Assembly: GCA_949130495.1 (NCBI GenBank)
Contig: OX422218.1
Coordinates: forward strand, 42,664,651 to 42,728,650
Source: Sambucus nigra
Taxonomy: Eukaryota > Streptophyta > Magnoliopsida > Dipsacales > Adoxaceae
DNA length: 64,000 nucleotides
Direction of reading: 5' to 3'
Under the pieces are notes generated by a model that saw nothing but the letters and a program-made list of their open reading frames with translations, was not told where the DNA came from and did not search any database. The first letter of the stretch is position 1. Every line of letters begins with the position of its first letter. Below, in pieces: positions 1 to 10,541 of this stretch. Position numbers and translations under genes: made by a program.

Positions 1-140
1 CTGAATCGATTCGGTCAAGAAGACCCTGGGATTCTGCATAACCCCAAATCGATTCGGTGGGTCCGAATCCATTCTCCCTATTCAGACTTGTAGGCTTACC
101 TATTAGCGAATCGATTCGCTAGGGGTGAATCGATTCGGTC
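1..140. repeat. TCGA-centred palindrome cluster in LTR E (19-bp class)
   Basis: Copies of CGAATCGATTCG or one- to three-base variants are centred at about 7, 50, 69, 112 and 131. The two complete pairs (50/69 and 112/131) are both 19 bp apart centre to centre, and the gaps between pairs are 43 bp. The partner of the first copy would lie just left of the window. Confidence 0.85.
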
Positions 141-400
141 CTCCAAAATTTCCAAGTTGGGCTACGGGTTGTTTTAACCCTAAAACTCCAAAATCTCGAA
201 AACCATGATCCTTCCCAATATCAACAACAACAATTCAACCCAATTCATTTCTACACCATTAATATCTAGTAATTTATCCTCAAATAAAATTAAAACCAAT
301 AATTTAGGGTTTAATCATCAAAATCAACAAAAACCAATTTATGGTTTAAATCTCCAAAACTTCACTACACATGCAATTTATCACATTAAATCAACATCTA

Positions 401-417
401 GCAAGTAAGAAACTTGC
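401..417 (-). promoter_or_regulatory. GC-donor stem-loop in LTR E
   Basis: On the minus strand the site reads AAGGCAAGTTTCTTACTTGC. GCAAGT pairs with ACTTGC, and the left arm sits in AG|GCAAGT, the consensus of GC-AG intron donors. The same motif occurs at the same relative position in LTRs C, D, A, G and element 1. Its role as splice donor or RNA structure is inferred. Confidence 0.6.
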
Positions 418-718
418 CTTGGGGTTGTAGTCTCGAATTTTCTGCCAGTGGCAGTGATTTCCGGCCTCAAATCTCCATTTCCCTCTCTTTCTCTCCATTT
501 CTCCCAAGCTCTCTCTCTTCTCTCTCTCTCTCTCTCCCTCCTTTGGCTTCTAATAGAAAAGAAGAAAGAAAAAGGGGTGGGGGACTTAAACGGGTCTTAA
601 AATACAAATGCCCTCTTTTAATTGCTAATACACCATTAAAATGACTCGTATCTGCATAATTGAGTCATAACGCGTCAAAAGTGCCCGAAACTCCAACATA
701 CAACATGGCACTTATTTC

Positions 719-729
719 GACTATCTCGA
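719..729 (-). promoter_or_regulatory. Shared U3 motif TCGAGATAGTC (LTR E copy)
   Basis: TCGAGATAGTC on the minus strand lies about 310 bp inside the LTR start and is followed by AAGTGCC, as in LTRs D, G and element 1. It is upstream of the purine-rich leader, so a promoter element is plausible but unproven. Confidence 0.5.
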
Positions 730-1332
730 CTATTCTAAAAACAACCGCACCCCCTATTTTGGCATTCGGGATAACGTGAACAAATTTTATGTTCTGAATT
801 CATTTTATTTCATTAATTATGCTCCAAATTAAATATGAGTCATAACCGTCGTTTTATATACAATAATGCAATATAATGCTATTTACCTTCTCATACGATA
901 AATAGACAAAGCATAGTAAATATTATCCCTAAATATCAAGGGAAATAATATTTACTCCCAGTTTCCCTATTTAATAGTATTAACCCATCGGGCAAAATAA
1001 TATAAAATAGCCACTCAAAAACCTGGGTTGTTACAACACCTTGTGTCAGTTACGTGCACAAAATGAATGTTTGCAAAAACTTGAGTCATAAGTATAATAT
1101 ATATCTCCAATAGACTTTATATTGAACAATATAACTCAAATTAAAATAAAAGAGAGGAAAAATTATGACTTGCATAGTAATGCACAACCCTAATGTTCAG
1201 CAATCACCAAACTAATGTATACAATTCAGTGCATATGAAATAGTGTTCAGAATGAGCCAAATCAGTAAATGTGTCTGAAAAATGTTAGAATGAGCCAAAT
1301 CAGTTGCAATTGTCACGACCGAGTTAATACAT

Positions 1333-1692
1333 TAGAGTTTCTACTGTATATAGCCGAGCTTGTGCTCTATATCAGGAGCTGGTTGTATATGGCTGCGTTA
1401 ACACACCACGTTATAGTTACAGTCTCCAAGCTACTATATATAGACGAGTTGGCCGAGCTGCTACACTGTTATGCATCAGGGCTGCTACTATTGCATCACA
1501 GCTGCCATATATGGCCGAGTTAACCAAGCAGGTGCTACTGCATCTATGCATCAGGGCTGCTATTGCACATATCTAAGACCTCCTCATGTCTTATATCAGA
1601 GTTGCTGCTACTTCATCACTTCATCTACGCATACGAGTTGCTTCTACTACATCTATGCATCTATGCATCATAGCTTCTGCAACTGCATATAG
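1333..1692. repeat. Cryptic imperfect repeat of GCTGCTAC / GCATC / ATATGGCCGAG words
   Basis: Words such as CATCAGGGCTGCTA, ATCTATGCATC and ATATGGCCGAGTT recur in shuffled order over about 350 bp. The phase is irregular, so it looks like a decayed minisatellite rather than coding sequence. Confidence 0.5.
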
Positions 1693-2132
1693 AGTAGAAC
1701 AAATATGAGCAAAACAAATCATTAATATATGCAAATTATTTTTTATTAAATTCGACCTTCTATGATCTTTGTTAAACTATCAACTAAAGTCGGCCTCATA
1801 TGAGTTTACGTCTCTTTATAATACATACAAAAATAAGTTTATTAAAGTATTGAATTGGGACCTTACATTGCTTTGTATGCCTTTGTGTACTTGTTACCTC
1901 ACATTCGAGCCAACGGATGATCATCACTCAATACTCAAAATTCTCATCCAAGCAACCTCTTGAACCATCACCATTTATAAGAGAGCTAACACAATAATTT
2001 ATGCTAGCATCTTCCCTCTTCCCTGCTCAGGACTCAGTAGTTAGAACCTCCTCGGTTGTAGGCCCTCCTCCTCCATGGATGGAGTTTCAATAATGAATTT
2101 AACTGAAGCATAATGGTTAAAAGATACTCCAT

Positions 2133-2234
2133 CCCTGCCCATATACTAATGGCAGCCCTGCCCATATAATAATCTCTCCTTCAACTGTTTCTTGGACTTT
2201 ATTGGGAGAATGGAAGCCCTGCCCATATACTAAT
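2133..2234 (+). repeat. Three copies of CCCTGCCCATATACTAAT
   Basis: Copies lie at 2133-2150, 2156-2173 (one mismatch) and 2217-2234. The function is unknown. Confidence 0.7.
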
Positions 2235-3352
2235 ATCAATTGTTCCAATAACGAAGCTACAACACACGGATTTAGCCTGATTTCCCAGCTATATGTACAA
2301 TCAATTTTTATTTCCTACATCAAGCATTAATCAAAAAGCATTTAAATTACACCTAAAATAGATAAATATGGGCTGCAAATTTTAACTATTTTTTAAACAT
2401 GATAAACAATGACTTGCTCTCCAAATTTAAACATGATAAAAAAAATGGTAACTATTTTTTTTACTTTACGAACAATTATTTTAACATGATAAAAAAAACA
2501 ATCAAAAATCAATAGCATAGCTAGAAGATAAAGTTAAAAACGCTTGCAAAGAAAACATGTCACGTAAGAAAAAAAAGTTAAGTTAGGAATCAAAAGGCTG
2601 GAAAAACAAAAAAAAAAGACAATGGAAGCACACCATAGTTTCATATTGGGAAGAAAAAATTAGCTTAAGACATCATGTCTTTTAGAAGGTGCACGGGGAA
2701 GGAAGGAGAGATGGAGATACATAAATTTACCTTGGGCAAAACTTATAAGTTGACAAAACTCAATCGTAAGATGATCTTTTCAACATAATTAATTTTGAAA
2801 TGAAAATGGGAAATCAAAATTATCCCATATGGATTGCTCATACACTCTATTATATGTGGGAGACTCTTTTTGTGGATTTTTCATACTTGCTGCTACCTAG
2901 ATCACTTCTACTTCATTGGGGATGTTCACCCTAATACTGATTTGCCATAACCACTACTGGTATCACTATTATCTCTGGATTTTACACATTATGAGATCCA
3001 CCAACTTGTAATTGCTATTCATAAGCGATCTAGGTCGCATAGACGCCACATCCTAGAATACTACTTGTTGGATTTCATGCCCCTCCTTTTTGAAGGTTTA
3101 TTTGATACATAATCATCCCATTCTCACCTCCTGCTTTACAAGTCAATATAAATTTTTGGTGAGTGTGATTCACAGATTTCAGATCATAGGGAGATATGAT
3201 GTTTGTATGCACATTTGAAGACCTTGATGATCAGAAAAATTTGAACGGCGTGATGAACATACTAAAAATGTGAAACATATGTTGGCCAATTATTTATTTG
3301 ATCTAAAAACTTCATGATAAAATAAACTCAATGCCCAAAGTAATACTTGTAA

Positions 3353-3463
3353 AAGAAGTGGTGTGTTACGTTATTCTTCGCAGAAGATAATTATTACTAT
3401 GAAGATGATTACGACGGTGATTACACCGATGATGATTACGAAGGTGTCACCCCAAGGTCGTAA
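3353..3463 (+). other. Short acidic, tyrosine-rich reading frame (possible exon remnant)
   Basis: The frame is open from 3353 to the TAA at 3461-3463. Its middle (3383-3445) encodes alternating Glu/Asp/Tyr, including EDDYDGDYTDDDYEG. Thirty-six codons with no ATG could be a fragment of an acidic protein exon or chance translation of a GAT/TAC-rich simple repeat. I do not recognise the protein. Confidence 0.2.
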
Positions 3464-4750
3464 AAACAAATCGGTTATGACTACTCGTGTTAAAAAATCT
3501 CTTGTTATGTCCATTCATGTAAAAATCACTCGCATTGAGAAACAAAAAGCGTATAAGTATTAGCACCCAATCAATGGGTATTCAATAAGGGATAAAAATT
3601 GAACCCAAACACACAAACGTTATCAATGGGTATACTTGACAGGCAGAGAGATTAGAGAGAGTACATGCATTGAAAGAAAAAACATAAAATTAGTAAGCAA
3701 CACATAGTTGAAACATCGAAAACAACCAATTCAAACCTCATCCACCAAAATTTCAAGTCAAAACATTGAATCTGAACAAAAATAACTTAAATCAGAATCA
3801 AATATGTCTTTAAACCCTAATATCCAGTGTAGAAGACTAAAATACCTCAATAATACATAAAACCCTAGAATCAAATCCATATTCCAACAACCGTAAAAGT
3901 TATCAAAAATTACAAAATGGTTACCAAAATCCTTAAAATCCAAATACATACCAATAATCCTCATCTTATATACTCAAATCCATAAACTCCATATACCAAT
4001 CTTATTGTGAATAACCTTCACAGAAAAAGAGAAAAACAAATTTTGACATGGGAGCACCAAAAACATAGTATATAGTTGAAAAAACTGATAAGAAGTCAAA
4101 ATCGAATGGAACACAAATCTTTATAGAGGTTGCAAACATAGTGTTTGATATACCAAATGCAACCCAGATGAATACTAACATTCCAAAGAGTACTAATAGG
4201 GCCAAAATCATTTCAGTTAACTGTTTTTAATTAGATTGAGATTGGGAGAGATGATTACTTCAATGGCAGATTAAGTAGTCTCTGTAATAAGAACCACTGT
4301 TATGAGGGTCCATGCAACATATTGAAGTAAAGTTATTTGAAAACTTTGTCCAATTGATAATTAAATATTCAATATCTACGATTTACATCCTTGTAAAGTG
4401 GAAGAGATTATTCAATATGCAATCGCTGAAGCTCCTTAGTCTTGCTGGAACTCTTTCTACATTTTATATGCAATCACTAGCCACTCTTCTCGAGTGGCAG
4501 CTGCAATGGCTCAAAATGCGTCACGCAAGTTGGAAAAAAACTTCGTCCACATACTCTTAGCAAAACTTTGTATCAAAAGAGTGGTAAACACATTATTTAA
4601 AACATGCTCAAACATTGAATAGTATAAAAAAACTTCCAAGATGAATTAAACAAAATATCTAAAATATTCATATTAACAGTAAGATGACATCAAAAAATGT
4701 ACTTTAAAGAAACTTCAAAAATGTGGTAAAGCTTTAAAGATGACATCATG

Positions 4751-4825
4751 TATTAGTAAAGCTTTAATTAGTTAATTAGTAAAGCTTTAATTAGTAAAAC
4801 TTTAATTAGTAAGCTTCGATTAGGA
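4751..4825. repeat. Short tandem repeat of TTAATTAGTAAAGC
   Basis: Three to four imperfect copies of an AT-rich unit of about 16-20 bp (AGTAAAGCTTTAATTAGT) lie head to tail. Confidence 0.65.
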
Positions 4826-4998
4826 AATCTCAGTAAAGAAACATGTATTAAACGTGAAGCTTACCTGACATTAACGCTTTAATGTTTAATTAGTAAGGTT
4901 TTATTCAAATATCAGTGAACAAACGTGAAGCGCCATTAAAGGTTACCTAATCACGTTTTTGAGCAGCACTTGAAAATGGGTGTAGATCTTGCTTACTT

Positions 4999-5315
4999 AT
5001 GGGTCGAATGAAGTAACTCTATGGGACGAATGACGATAGTACAATTATGTAAAGGTAAAAATAAAATCTCACAACTATAATGAATTAGTTTCGGTAAAAA
5101 ATTTCATATTGATTTCATGGGTCGAATGGATATTGATTTCATGGGTCGAATGAAGATGGATTTCAAACTCTGAACAAAATTTCACAAGTATTATATATAG
5201 GTAAAAACAAAATAAAATCCAAATAATATACTAACTGACCTGAAATTAATGTGATCATCGTTAGACTTAGGGTATTTCATGGGTCCAATGAAGATTGATT
5301 TCATGGGTCGAATGA
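4999..5315 (+). repeat. Six copies of ATGGGTCGAATGA
   Basis: Copies start at 4999, 5021, 5117, 5141, 5279 and 5303, with at most one mismatch each. The pairs 5117/5141 and 5279/5303 are both 24 bp apart and share a preceding ATTGATTTC, so part of this is a 24-bp tandem duplication. Confidence 0.75.
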
Positions 5316-6672
5316 AATCAATCCAAATAATATACTCACGACCCATAAAGAGAGTACGATTAGTGGTTCCGTCAAAGGTTCCGGCAGTTCTCAATTGGTG
5401 GAAAATGAAATAGTCTTCAAATACCCTTACGCAACTTGTTCTCAACTGTAATCAAAAGAAAAATTAGTCAACATATTCTCAACCAAGAAAATTTTCATTA
5501 TGCAAAAATGGCTATTGGGTAAAAACTACTCAATTCTTTCTCGTGTATTATTGACCAAACACCACTCAAAATTTACACCTTATTCTCCTTAAAAAACAAA
5601 CACGAACATAAAAATAAGAACATGGCATCAAACATTTAGGAATATACAATATGAAATTACTAAAATAACAAAAGAGTATACCTGATTTTAAATTATTATT
5701 GTGTGTTGAAGTTCGAGCTGCAAAAATGAAGATATAAGTACCCTGATAAACCCCATTTAACCCTAATAACCTCTAACATAACTTTAAAACACAGTCATCA
5801 GTCCAAATTTTCCCAATCCATTTTGGAAATCAAAACCCTAAATTAGAAATCCAACATCGAAACCTACTAATTTCATACCTGTGTGGGTGGTCAACGAGTC
5901 CCACCTAGATCAAGGGAGTCCAAGTCGGAAGTCCATTAGAAAAATAACTGAGATTTGATATGTAAAAAGTTATTTACATCTATAAATCAATAATAATTAG
6001 TAAATTATAAACAAATTATTAGTTCTTCAAAATCAAACAAAAAAAAATCAATATTTCGAAAGCTCCAAACCCAAACACTTGAATGCAACAAACATGATTA
6101 ACAAAAGTAAGGAAAATGATGCATCAAAATCAAAATTTTAAAAATACAAAATGGTTCAAAATGTTTAGATTTGTAGATCCATATATGTGGGTTTTGAACC
6201 GAATCTGTGCAAAAAATGGCCGGTTGAAAATATTTTTAAGTATAAAACAAAAGTACCTAAATGTGATACTCCATCCTCGTGCTCCTATAGTGCCGAAAAG
6301 AGTGCGGGCTGAGAGTTTTGAAATGGAAGAGACAAAGGGAGGAGAGATGAAATGGGGGGCGGATGCAAAAAGTGGGTTTGTATTGTGTAAAAGGGTTTGG
6401 AGAAGAGGGAATGTGAGTGAAATACTATTTTACCCTTAGTTTTCAATTAAAGTGTAAGTTTGATAAGTAGAAAAAGAGGGGGAAACCAAATGATTGAGGG
6501 ATACGGTGGTTGTAACAACCCTTGACTTTGGAGACTGAGAAATTTAAATTTTTGGGAAAATAAACTTTAATTAATTGGAGAATTTTAAAATTGAGAATTG
6601 AGGCCCAAAAATAAAGAATATTTCACAGTATTCCTAATGATGATTTTAAGGGTACCATCGATCCCGGAAGGG

Positions 6673-6683
6673 TCGAGATAGTC
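6673..6683 (+). promoter_or_regulatory. Shared U3 motif TCGAGATAGTC (LTR D copy)
   Basis: An exact 11-mer match lies about 165 bp inside the LTR start and upstream of the purine-rich leader. The same sequence is at 45434-45444 in LTR G. Confidence 0.5.
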
Positions 6684-6980
6684 AAAATGACTGTCATTTG
6701 GTTTTATTTCGGTTCCAATTTTATTTTTTTAGTCAATTTGACTCGAATTGGAGTAAACGAGTCATTTAAAGTGTGTATTAACATTTAAAATTTGGGACTT
6801 ATGTTTTAAGGTTTAAGAGGCTTACAGATGAAGCCATTCTCATTTGAGAGAAAGAGAGAAAAATCTTTAGAGAGAAAATAAAAGAGAAAGAAGAAGAAAG
6901 GAAGAGAGAGAGGAGAGAAAGTTTGGAGATTTCCAGCCCAACCGCGACATCGAGGATGATCCAACCTCTACAAATCTGAG

Positions 6981-6998
6981 GCAAGTGTTTAATCTTGC
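6981..6998 (+). promoter_or_regulatory. GC-donor stem-loop in LTR D
   Basis: GAGGCAAGTGTTTAATCTTGC keeps the AG|GCAAGT donor-like core; GCAAG pairs with CTTGC around the loop. It lies just 3' of the GA-rich leader, as in the other LTRs. Confidence 0.55.
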
Positions 6999-7919
6999 TA
7001 AATAAGTCATTTGTGTATTTCATTTCATAATTTGTGGGTTAAAGAAATGGATTTTTGGGTATTAATATCAAAACCTATATTTTTGGGTTAAATCTTGAAA
7101 TCAATGTTTAAATATGGGTTTAATGGTGTAAAAATGGTTGGGATCAACTTTGGGTTGATTTATTGTCTTAGAATCACGTGGTGATAAAGATTTGGAGGTT
7201 AGAATATAAATTTTAGGGTTCAAAATTCGTGGATTTTGTTAAAGAAGAAGAACCCATCAAAATTCTGCAGACCCGAATCGATTCACCCCTAAAGCGAAGA
7301 GATTCGGCCTAGGCAAAATTGGCTGGTTGTAACAACCCTTGATTCTAGGAGGCTCATTTTATATTAATTTTATCGCATAAGGTAATTATAAAAAATCTTG
7401 GGACTGGAGTAAATATTAATTGAATGAGATAGAAGTTAATATTTGCTGGGATGTTGTATATGTACCGATTATGTAGGTAAATATCTTCATGCTATATGAT
7501 TTATATTGTCATCTATATTAAATGGCATTTTGGTTTAAATGATATTGGAACTTGAAATAATTTATAAAACTTTCGGATGCCAGTTTAGAGGGTGTAGTTA
7601 GTCTCGGAAGGTGCGAGAAAGTCAAAATAAGTGCCATATTGTATTTTTGTTTTTAGGGCACTTTTACCTGGTTTTAACTTAAATGCGTATTTGGGGGTCA
7701 TTTTAATGTGGTATTAACCACTTAAGTTGGGAGACTTGTGTTAATCCCCGATTTTTAGTCTTCTAAATCCCTTAATTTCCTATTTCATGTCTTAAACATT
7801 AGAGTGAAAAAAAGAGAGAAAGAAAGAGGAAGAGAAAAGTGGAGAAAGAAGAGAGAAAATGAAGATTGAAGATGGATTGTGGCTACTACACAAAGAAATC
7901 TGAGATTCCCTACATCAAG

Positions 7920-7936
7920 GCAAGTTTTCTACTGGC
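7920..7936 (+). promoter_or_regulatory. GC-donor stem-loop in LTR1 of element 1
   Basis: AAGGCAAGTTTTCTACTGGC keeps AG|GCAAGT; the 3' arm has one mismatch. The LTR2 copy at 14692-14708 has lost the first C but has an intact ACTTGC arm. Confidence 0.5.
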
Positions 7937-8190
7937 AAATATGTGATTTAAGATGAATAAATTGTGTGATATTTATGTATATGCATTTGGAGATCAAAAA
8001 TGGAAATTGTGGTATTTAAACCTAGATTTTGGTTTTGGTGTTGAAATTGTGGATTATAATGGTTATAAATCATGTAGGATGATTTTTGGGTAGATAAATA
8101 TTGTGGGTTGTGATTAAGGTGGAAGAGATTTGAAGTTTGGGAAGATTTAGGGTTTATAACTCTCAAAACAAAACTTGGCAAATTTGCATA

Positions 8191-8390
8191 ACCGAATCGA
8201 TTCGGCCTGGCCGAATCGATTCACCTTGAGATAGTTTCCAGGTCTGAGTCGACTGAATCGATTCGGCTCGTCCAAATCGATTCGGCAATTATGCAAAAAT
8301 GAGGCTTTCCTGATCGAATTGATTCGGATAGTCCGAATCGATTCGCTTTTCTGAAACCAAATCGATTCGGTTAGACCGAATCGATTCGAA
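8191..8390. repeat. Eight TCGA-centred palindromes in four 19-bp pairs
   Basis: Copies or near copies of CGAATCGATTCG are centred at about 8198, 8217, 8259, 8278, 8320, 8339, 8363 and 8382. Every pair is 19 bp apart; gaps between pairs are 42, 42 and 24 bp. LTR2 keeps the same 19-bp pair spacing (14964-15160) although several palindromes there are mutated. Confidence 0.9.
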
Positions 8391-8943
8391 AGCCCGACAC
8401 TTTTGAGTGATTTTCTTAGTTTAATTCCAACTCTTTTTCTTTAATTTTAGGACCTAATAACCTTCTTAAATGAATTCAACTAAGAGTCCCAGATGAATGA
8501 GTTATTTACCCTACACTATAGATGGTTTATGTGGGGATTTTCCGGGGATATGCCAATTGATGTTAGGGCATTCTTTCTTCTAGTTGATTATTATGAAACT
8601 AGGAGTCGTAGTGTTATGTTCAGGAGACTTTAGAGGATCCTTTGAGCTATGTTAGTGTTGATGGTTTATAATAACACCGTAAAAGAATCTTTGGACAATA
8701 AACTGAAAATTTATTTATTCATTGAGGTTACAAATAGAAGATGTATTAAGTATGGCTCCGGGTATAATATGAGGTATTTACAATATTGTAAATGATTATG
8801 GTTTCAGATAAAATGAAACATATATATATGGAAAGGGAAGGAAATGGAAATAGTAATAATGATGGAAAATGATAATTTACTTGATCATGAAAACAGTAAA
8901 TGGTAATTTACTTATTTTGAAAATGGTAAAATAAATGGTTTAA

Positions 8944-9230
8944 ACACACCTCTCTAAATGACATCATAAGGGAAGTTCGCGCACTTGGTGATGCCCCCTG
9001 GCTAGTGAATTCAGGGTGGATAGTCCTAGGCCATATGACCGATATGCTACGTTTTCTGCGCCCGTGAGGAGATTTCGGGTGTTGACTTGACTCTCCCGCA
9101 GGCATATGGACACTTCCCGATGTTTTGCGTTATAGGTGCCCAGGTTGTCTTGTATAGATTGGCCTTGGAAGATGATGATCATTTAGGGGAGCGCCCAGTA
9201 GGGAAACTCGGAGGGGAGATCTTACAATCA
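8944..9230 (+). repeat. Conserved GC-rich LTR block
   Basis: This block of about 290 bp contains CCTAGGCCATATG, CTCCCGCAGGCATATGG and GGGGAGCGCCCAGT words. It reappears in LTR2 (19646-19940) and, inverted and diverged, in the three family C LTRs (27024-27305, 33192-33480, 39198-39486). It is GC-richer than its surroundings and non-coding as far as I can see. Confidence 0.7.
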
Positions 9231-9286
9231 TTATATGTATATATATATAACTATTCTGTATCATGTGGGAGTTGATGAATTGTATA

Positions 9287-9420
9287 TGCCACAAAGAGCA
9301 TAATGGAAGTGCCATAAAGAGCACATATAAATGCCACAAAGTGCATTTGAGGATGACTATTTTCCTGATAAGGAAAGGATTTTTACTAAAGGCAAAATGG
9401 GACAAAAATGCCACAAAGTG
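9287..9420 (+). repeat. TGCCACAAAGAGCA repeats
   Basis: Four copies of TGCCA(C/T)AAAG(A/T)GC lie within about 130 bp, followed by TTTCC..GGAAA inverted repeats. The 20-kb LTR2 copy has the same series (19995-20130). Confidence 0.7.
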
Positions 9421-9903
9421 CGTAAAATGGTGATTATATATTTCCTGTTAAGGAATAGATATATGAAATGAATCAAGGTATATGATGAAAGTTTTAATAT
9501 ATGTTACTTGTTCTTATTTGTTTTAGCTTCTGCATTTGAATTGTGTAGGTAGATCCTTATTCCTGCGAGCCTTGATTATCATTCATAACTGTCATATTCT
9601 TTATTCATCGGGTGATCATATAAAACCGGGCCCTGACCCGTTCATATTTCTTGTTGTGCATGCATCTTGTATCCACTCAGGCGCTCTGCCGCAAGGACTC
9701 CTGTTCTGATTTTCCTATTTCGGTGATCTTGGTGAGCCGTGATGCTTTGTGGATATTACGGGTTATATGGTATAGACGCTTTCACTGTTGCACTGTACTT
9801 AAGATCAAGTCTTTTACTTAGGTGTGAGGCCCAAGCCTTGTAATTGTTTAATGTAATGTATTAAATAATTTATTAATTTTGTTTACACTGTTGTAGAGTC
9901 TGT

Positions 9904-9925
9904 GGACCGAAAACATATTCGGTCC
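9904..9925 (+). terminator. Hairpin near the LTR 3' end, possible 3'-end signal
   Basis: GGACCGAA (9904-9911) pairs with TTCGGTCC (9918-9925) over a 6-base loop and is followed by TTTTATTGTAT. LTR D has an equivalent with a different but still paired stem (23806-23825), and family C a shorter one (25745-25758). A role in RNA 3'-end formation is inferred from position only. Confidence 0.45.
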
Positions 9926-10180
9926 TTTTATTGTATACTTGTTGTTATTATTTATACAACCTTTGGGGTCTCCACCTTATCTCTTTAGTATGGGGTTGCT
10001 TAAATTCTTTCTTTAACTGAAAAATAATTTTTTTTTGGCAACCCGTTTTTCAGGAATGAGGAGTGGTTATCCCGTATACTTCTTATTTTTTTGTGACGCT
10101 GAGAATGATTCCATCCATGATTCTATTATTTTGGAGTATCGGGCTGGCCACCCCTATTTCGAATGGCGGGTTGTCACAGA

Positions 10181-10192
10181 TGGTATCCGAGC
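10181..10192 (+). other. Primer-binding site, initiator-Met tRNA type (one mismatch)
   Basis: TGGTATCCGAGC begins 2 nt after the LTR end and differs by one base from TGGTATCAGAGC, the complement of the plant initiator tRNA-Met 3' end. Confidence 0.8.
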
Positions 10193-10513
10193 ATCAGGTT
10201 CTAGAGTCCTTAGTAATATGTGTGAACGCTTTATGCTTTCAGTGTTGCTTTTGATTTGACATAAAGCCTTAGGATTAAGATCGTTGACTTCTTTAGTGAG
10301 ATCTCATTTTTCTGTCATTAGGTAGAACATATAGAATCTTTTGCGCATTCGTGTGAGAATAGTATGTCAATTGAAGAAGGGCGTCATGAGAAGGATTTTT
10401 AAGAACTGTAAATTGTGGTCGGGGATGAGGACCGCTTTGGAGGTCGCTCCCTTTTTGTAGCACTTTCTTGTCTTGCTAATACGACTACTAGTTGTAGTTG
10501 ATCTAGTTTCCCA

Positions 10514-10541
10514 AGTACCGCTAGAAGTAGAAAGTGGTACT
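10514..10541 (+). other. Conserved leader hairpin of non-autonomous elements
   Basis: AGTACCGCT (10514-10522) pairs with AGTGGTACT (10533-10541), nine pairs including one G-U. Family C has the same hairpin inverted at 31269-31295 (arms AGTACCACT/AGCGGTACT on plus) and 37334-37360. A packaging or dimerisation role is only a hypothesis. Confidence 0.5.

Larger units (their letters stand above)
1..1035 (-). mobile_element. LTR E, truncated minus-strand LTR (U3 and start of transcribed part)
   Basis: The right edge at 1025-1035 reads GGGTTGTTACA, which is the reverse complement of the TGTAACAACCC start used by other LTRs in this window. Reading on the minus strand from 1035, I find the shared U3 motif near 719-729, a purine-rich leader (CT-rich on plus, 480-545), the GC-donor stem-loop at 401-417 and a palindrome cluster at 1-140, in the same order as in the other LTRs. 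The rest lies outside the window. No coding capacity is expected. The open frames at 205-408 and 414-644 fall in leader sequence and are low complexity. Confidence 0.8.
1036..6510. other. AT-rich interval without recognisable genes
   Basis: I found no coding region with recognisable family motifs, no RNA gene and no LTR boundary here. The interval contains a cryptic repeat (1333-1692), a triplicated 18-mer (2133-2234), a short acidic tyrosine-rich reading frame (3353-3463), an AT-rich tandem repeat (4751-4825) and six dispersed copies of a 13-mer (4999-5315). It may be decayed transposon or distal intergenic DNA. Confidence 0.6.
6511..7327 (+). mobile_element. LTR D, left half (interrupted solo LTR)
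   Basis: It starts with TGTAACAACCC at 6511. It then carries the U3 motif (6673-6683), a purine-rich leader (6848-6925), the GC-donor stem-loop (6981-6998) and TCGA palindromes (7271-7306), and is cut at 7327 by element 1. The bases before it, GTGGT (6506-6510), match 4 of 5 with GTTGT (24096-24100) after the right half, which suggests one solo LTR. The weak point is that the right end reads GGGGTGTTATA, so its terminus differs from the usual partner of TGTAACAACCC. Confidence 0.6.
7328..10178 (+). repeat. 5' LTR of element 1
   Basis: This is a 2.85-kb LTR from TGTAACAACCC to GGGTTGTCACA. In order it holds a U3 motif variant (7613-7623), a purine-rich leader (7803-7860), the GC-donor site (7920-7936), eight paired palindromes (8191-8390), a conserved GC-rich block (8944-9230), TGCCACAAAG repeats (9287-9420) and a 3' hairpin (9904-9925). 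Confidence 0.85.

Noticed and set aside
205..644. Two open frames (67 and 76 codons) on plus
   Set aside because: They lie in the antisense of the LTR E leader, are Asn/Ser or Ser/Leu rich from AT- and CT-rich DNA, and have no homologous frame in the other LTRs.
6116..6439. 107-codon plus-strand open frame
   Set aside because: The longest frame outside the transposons, but it has no recognisable domain, no repeat elsewhere here and ends in purine-rich DNA; I cannot support it as a gene.
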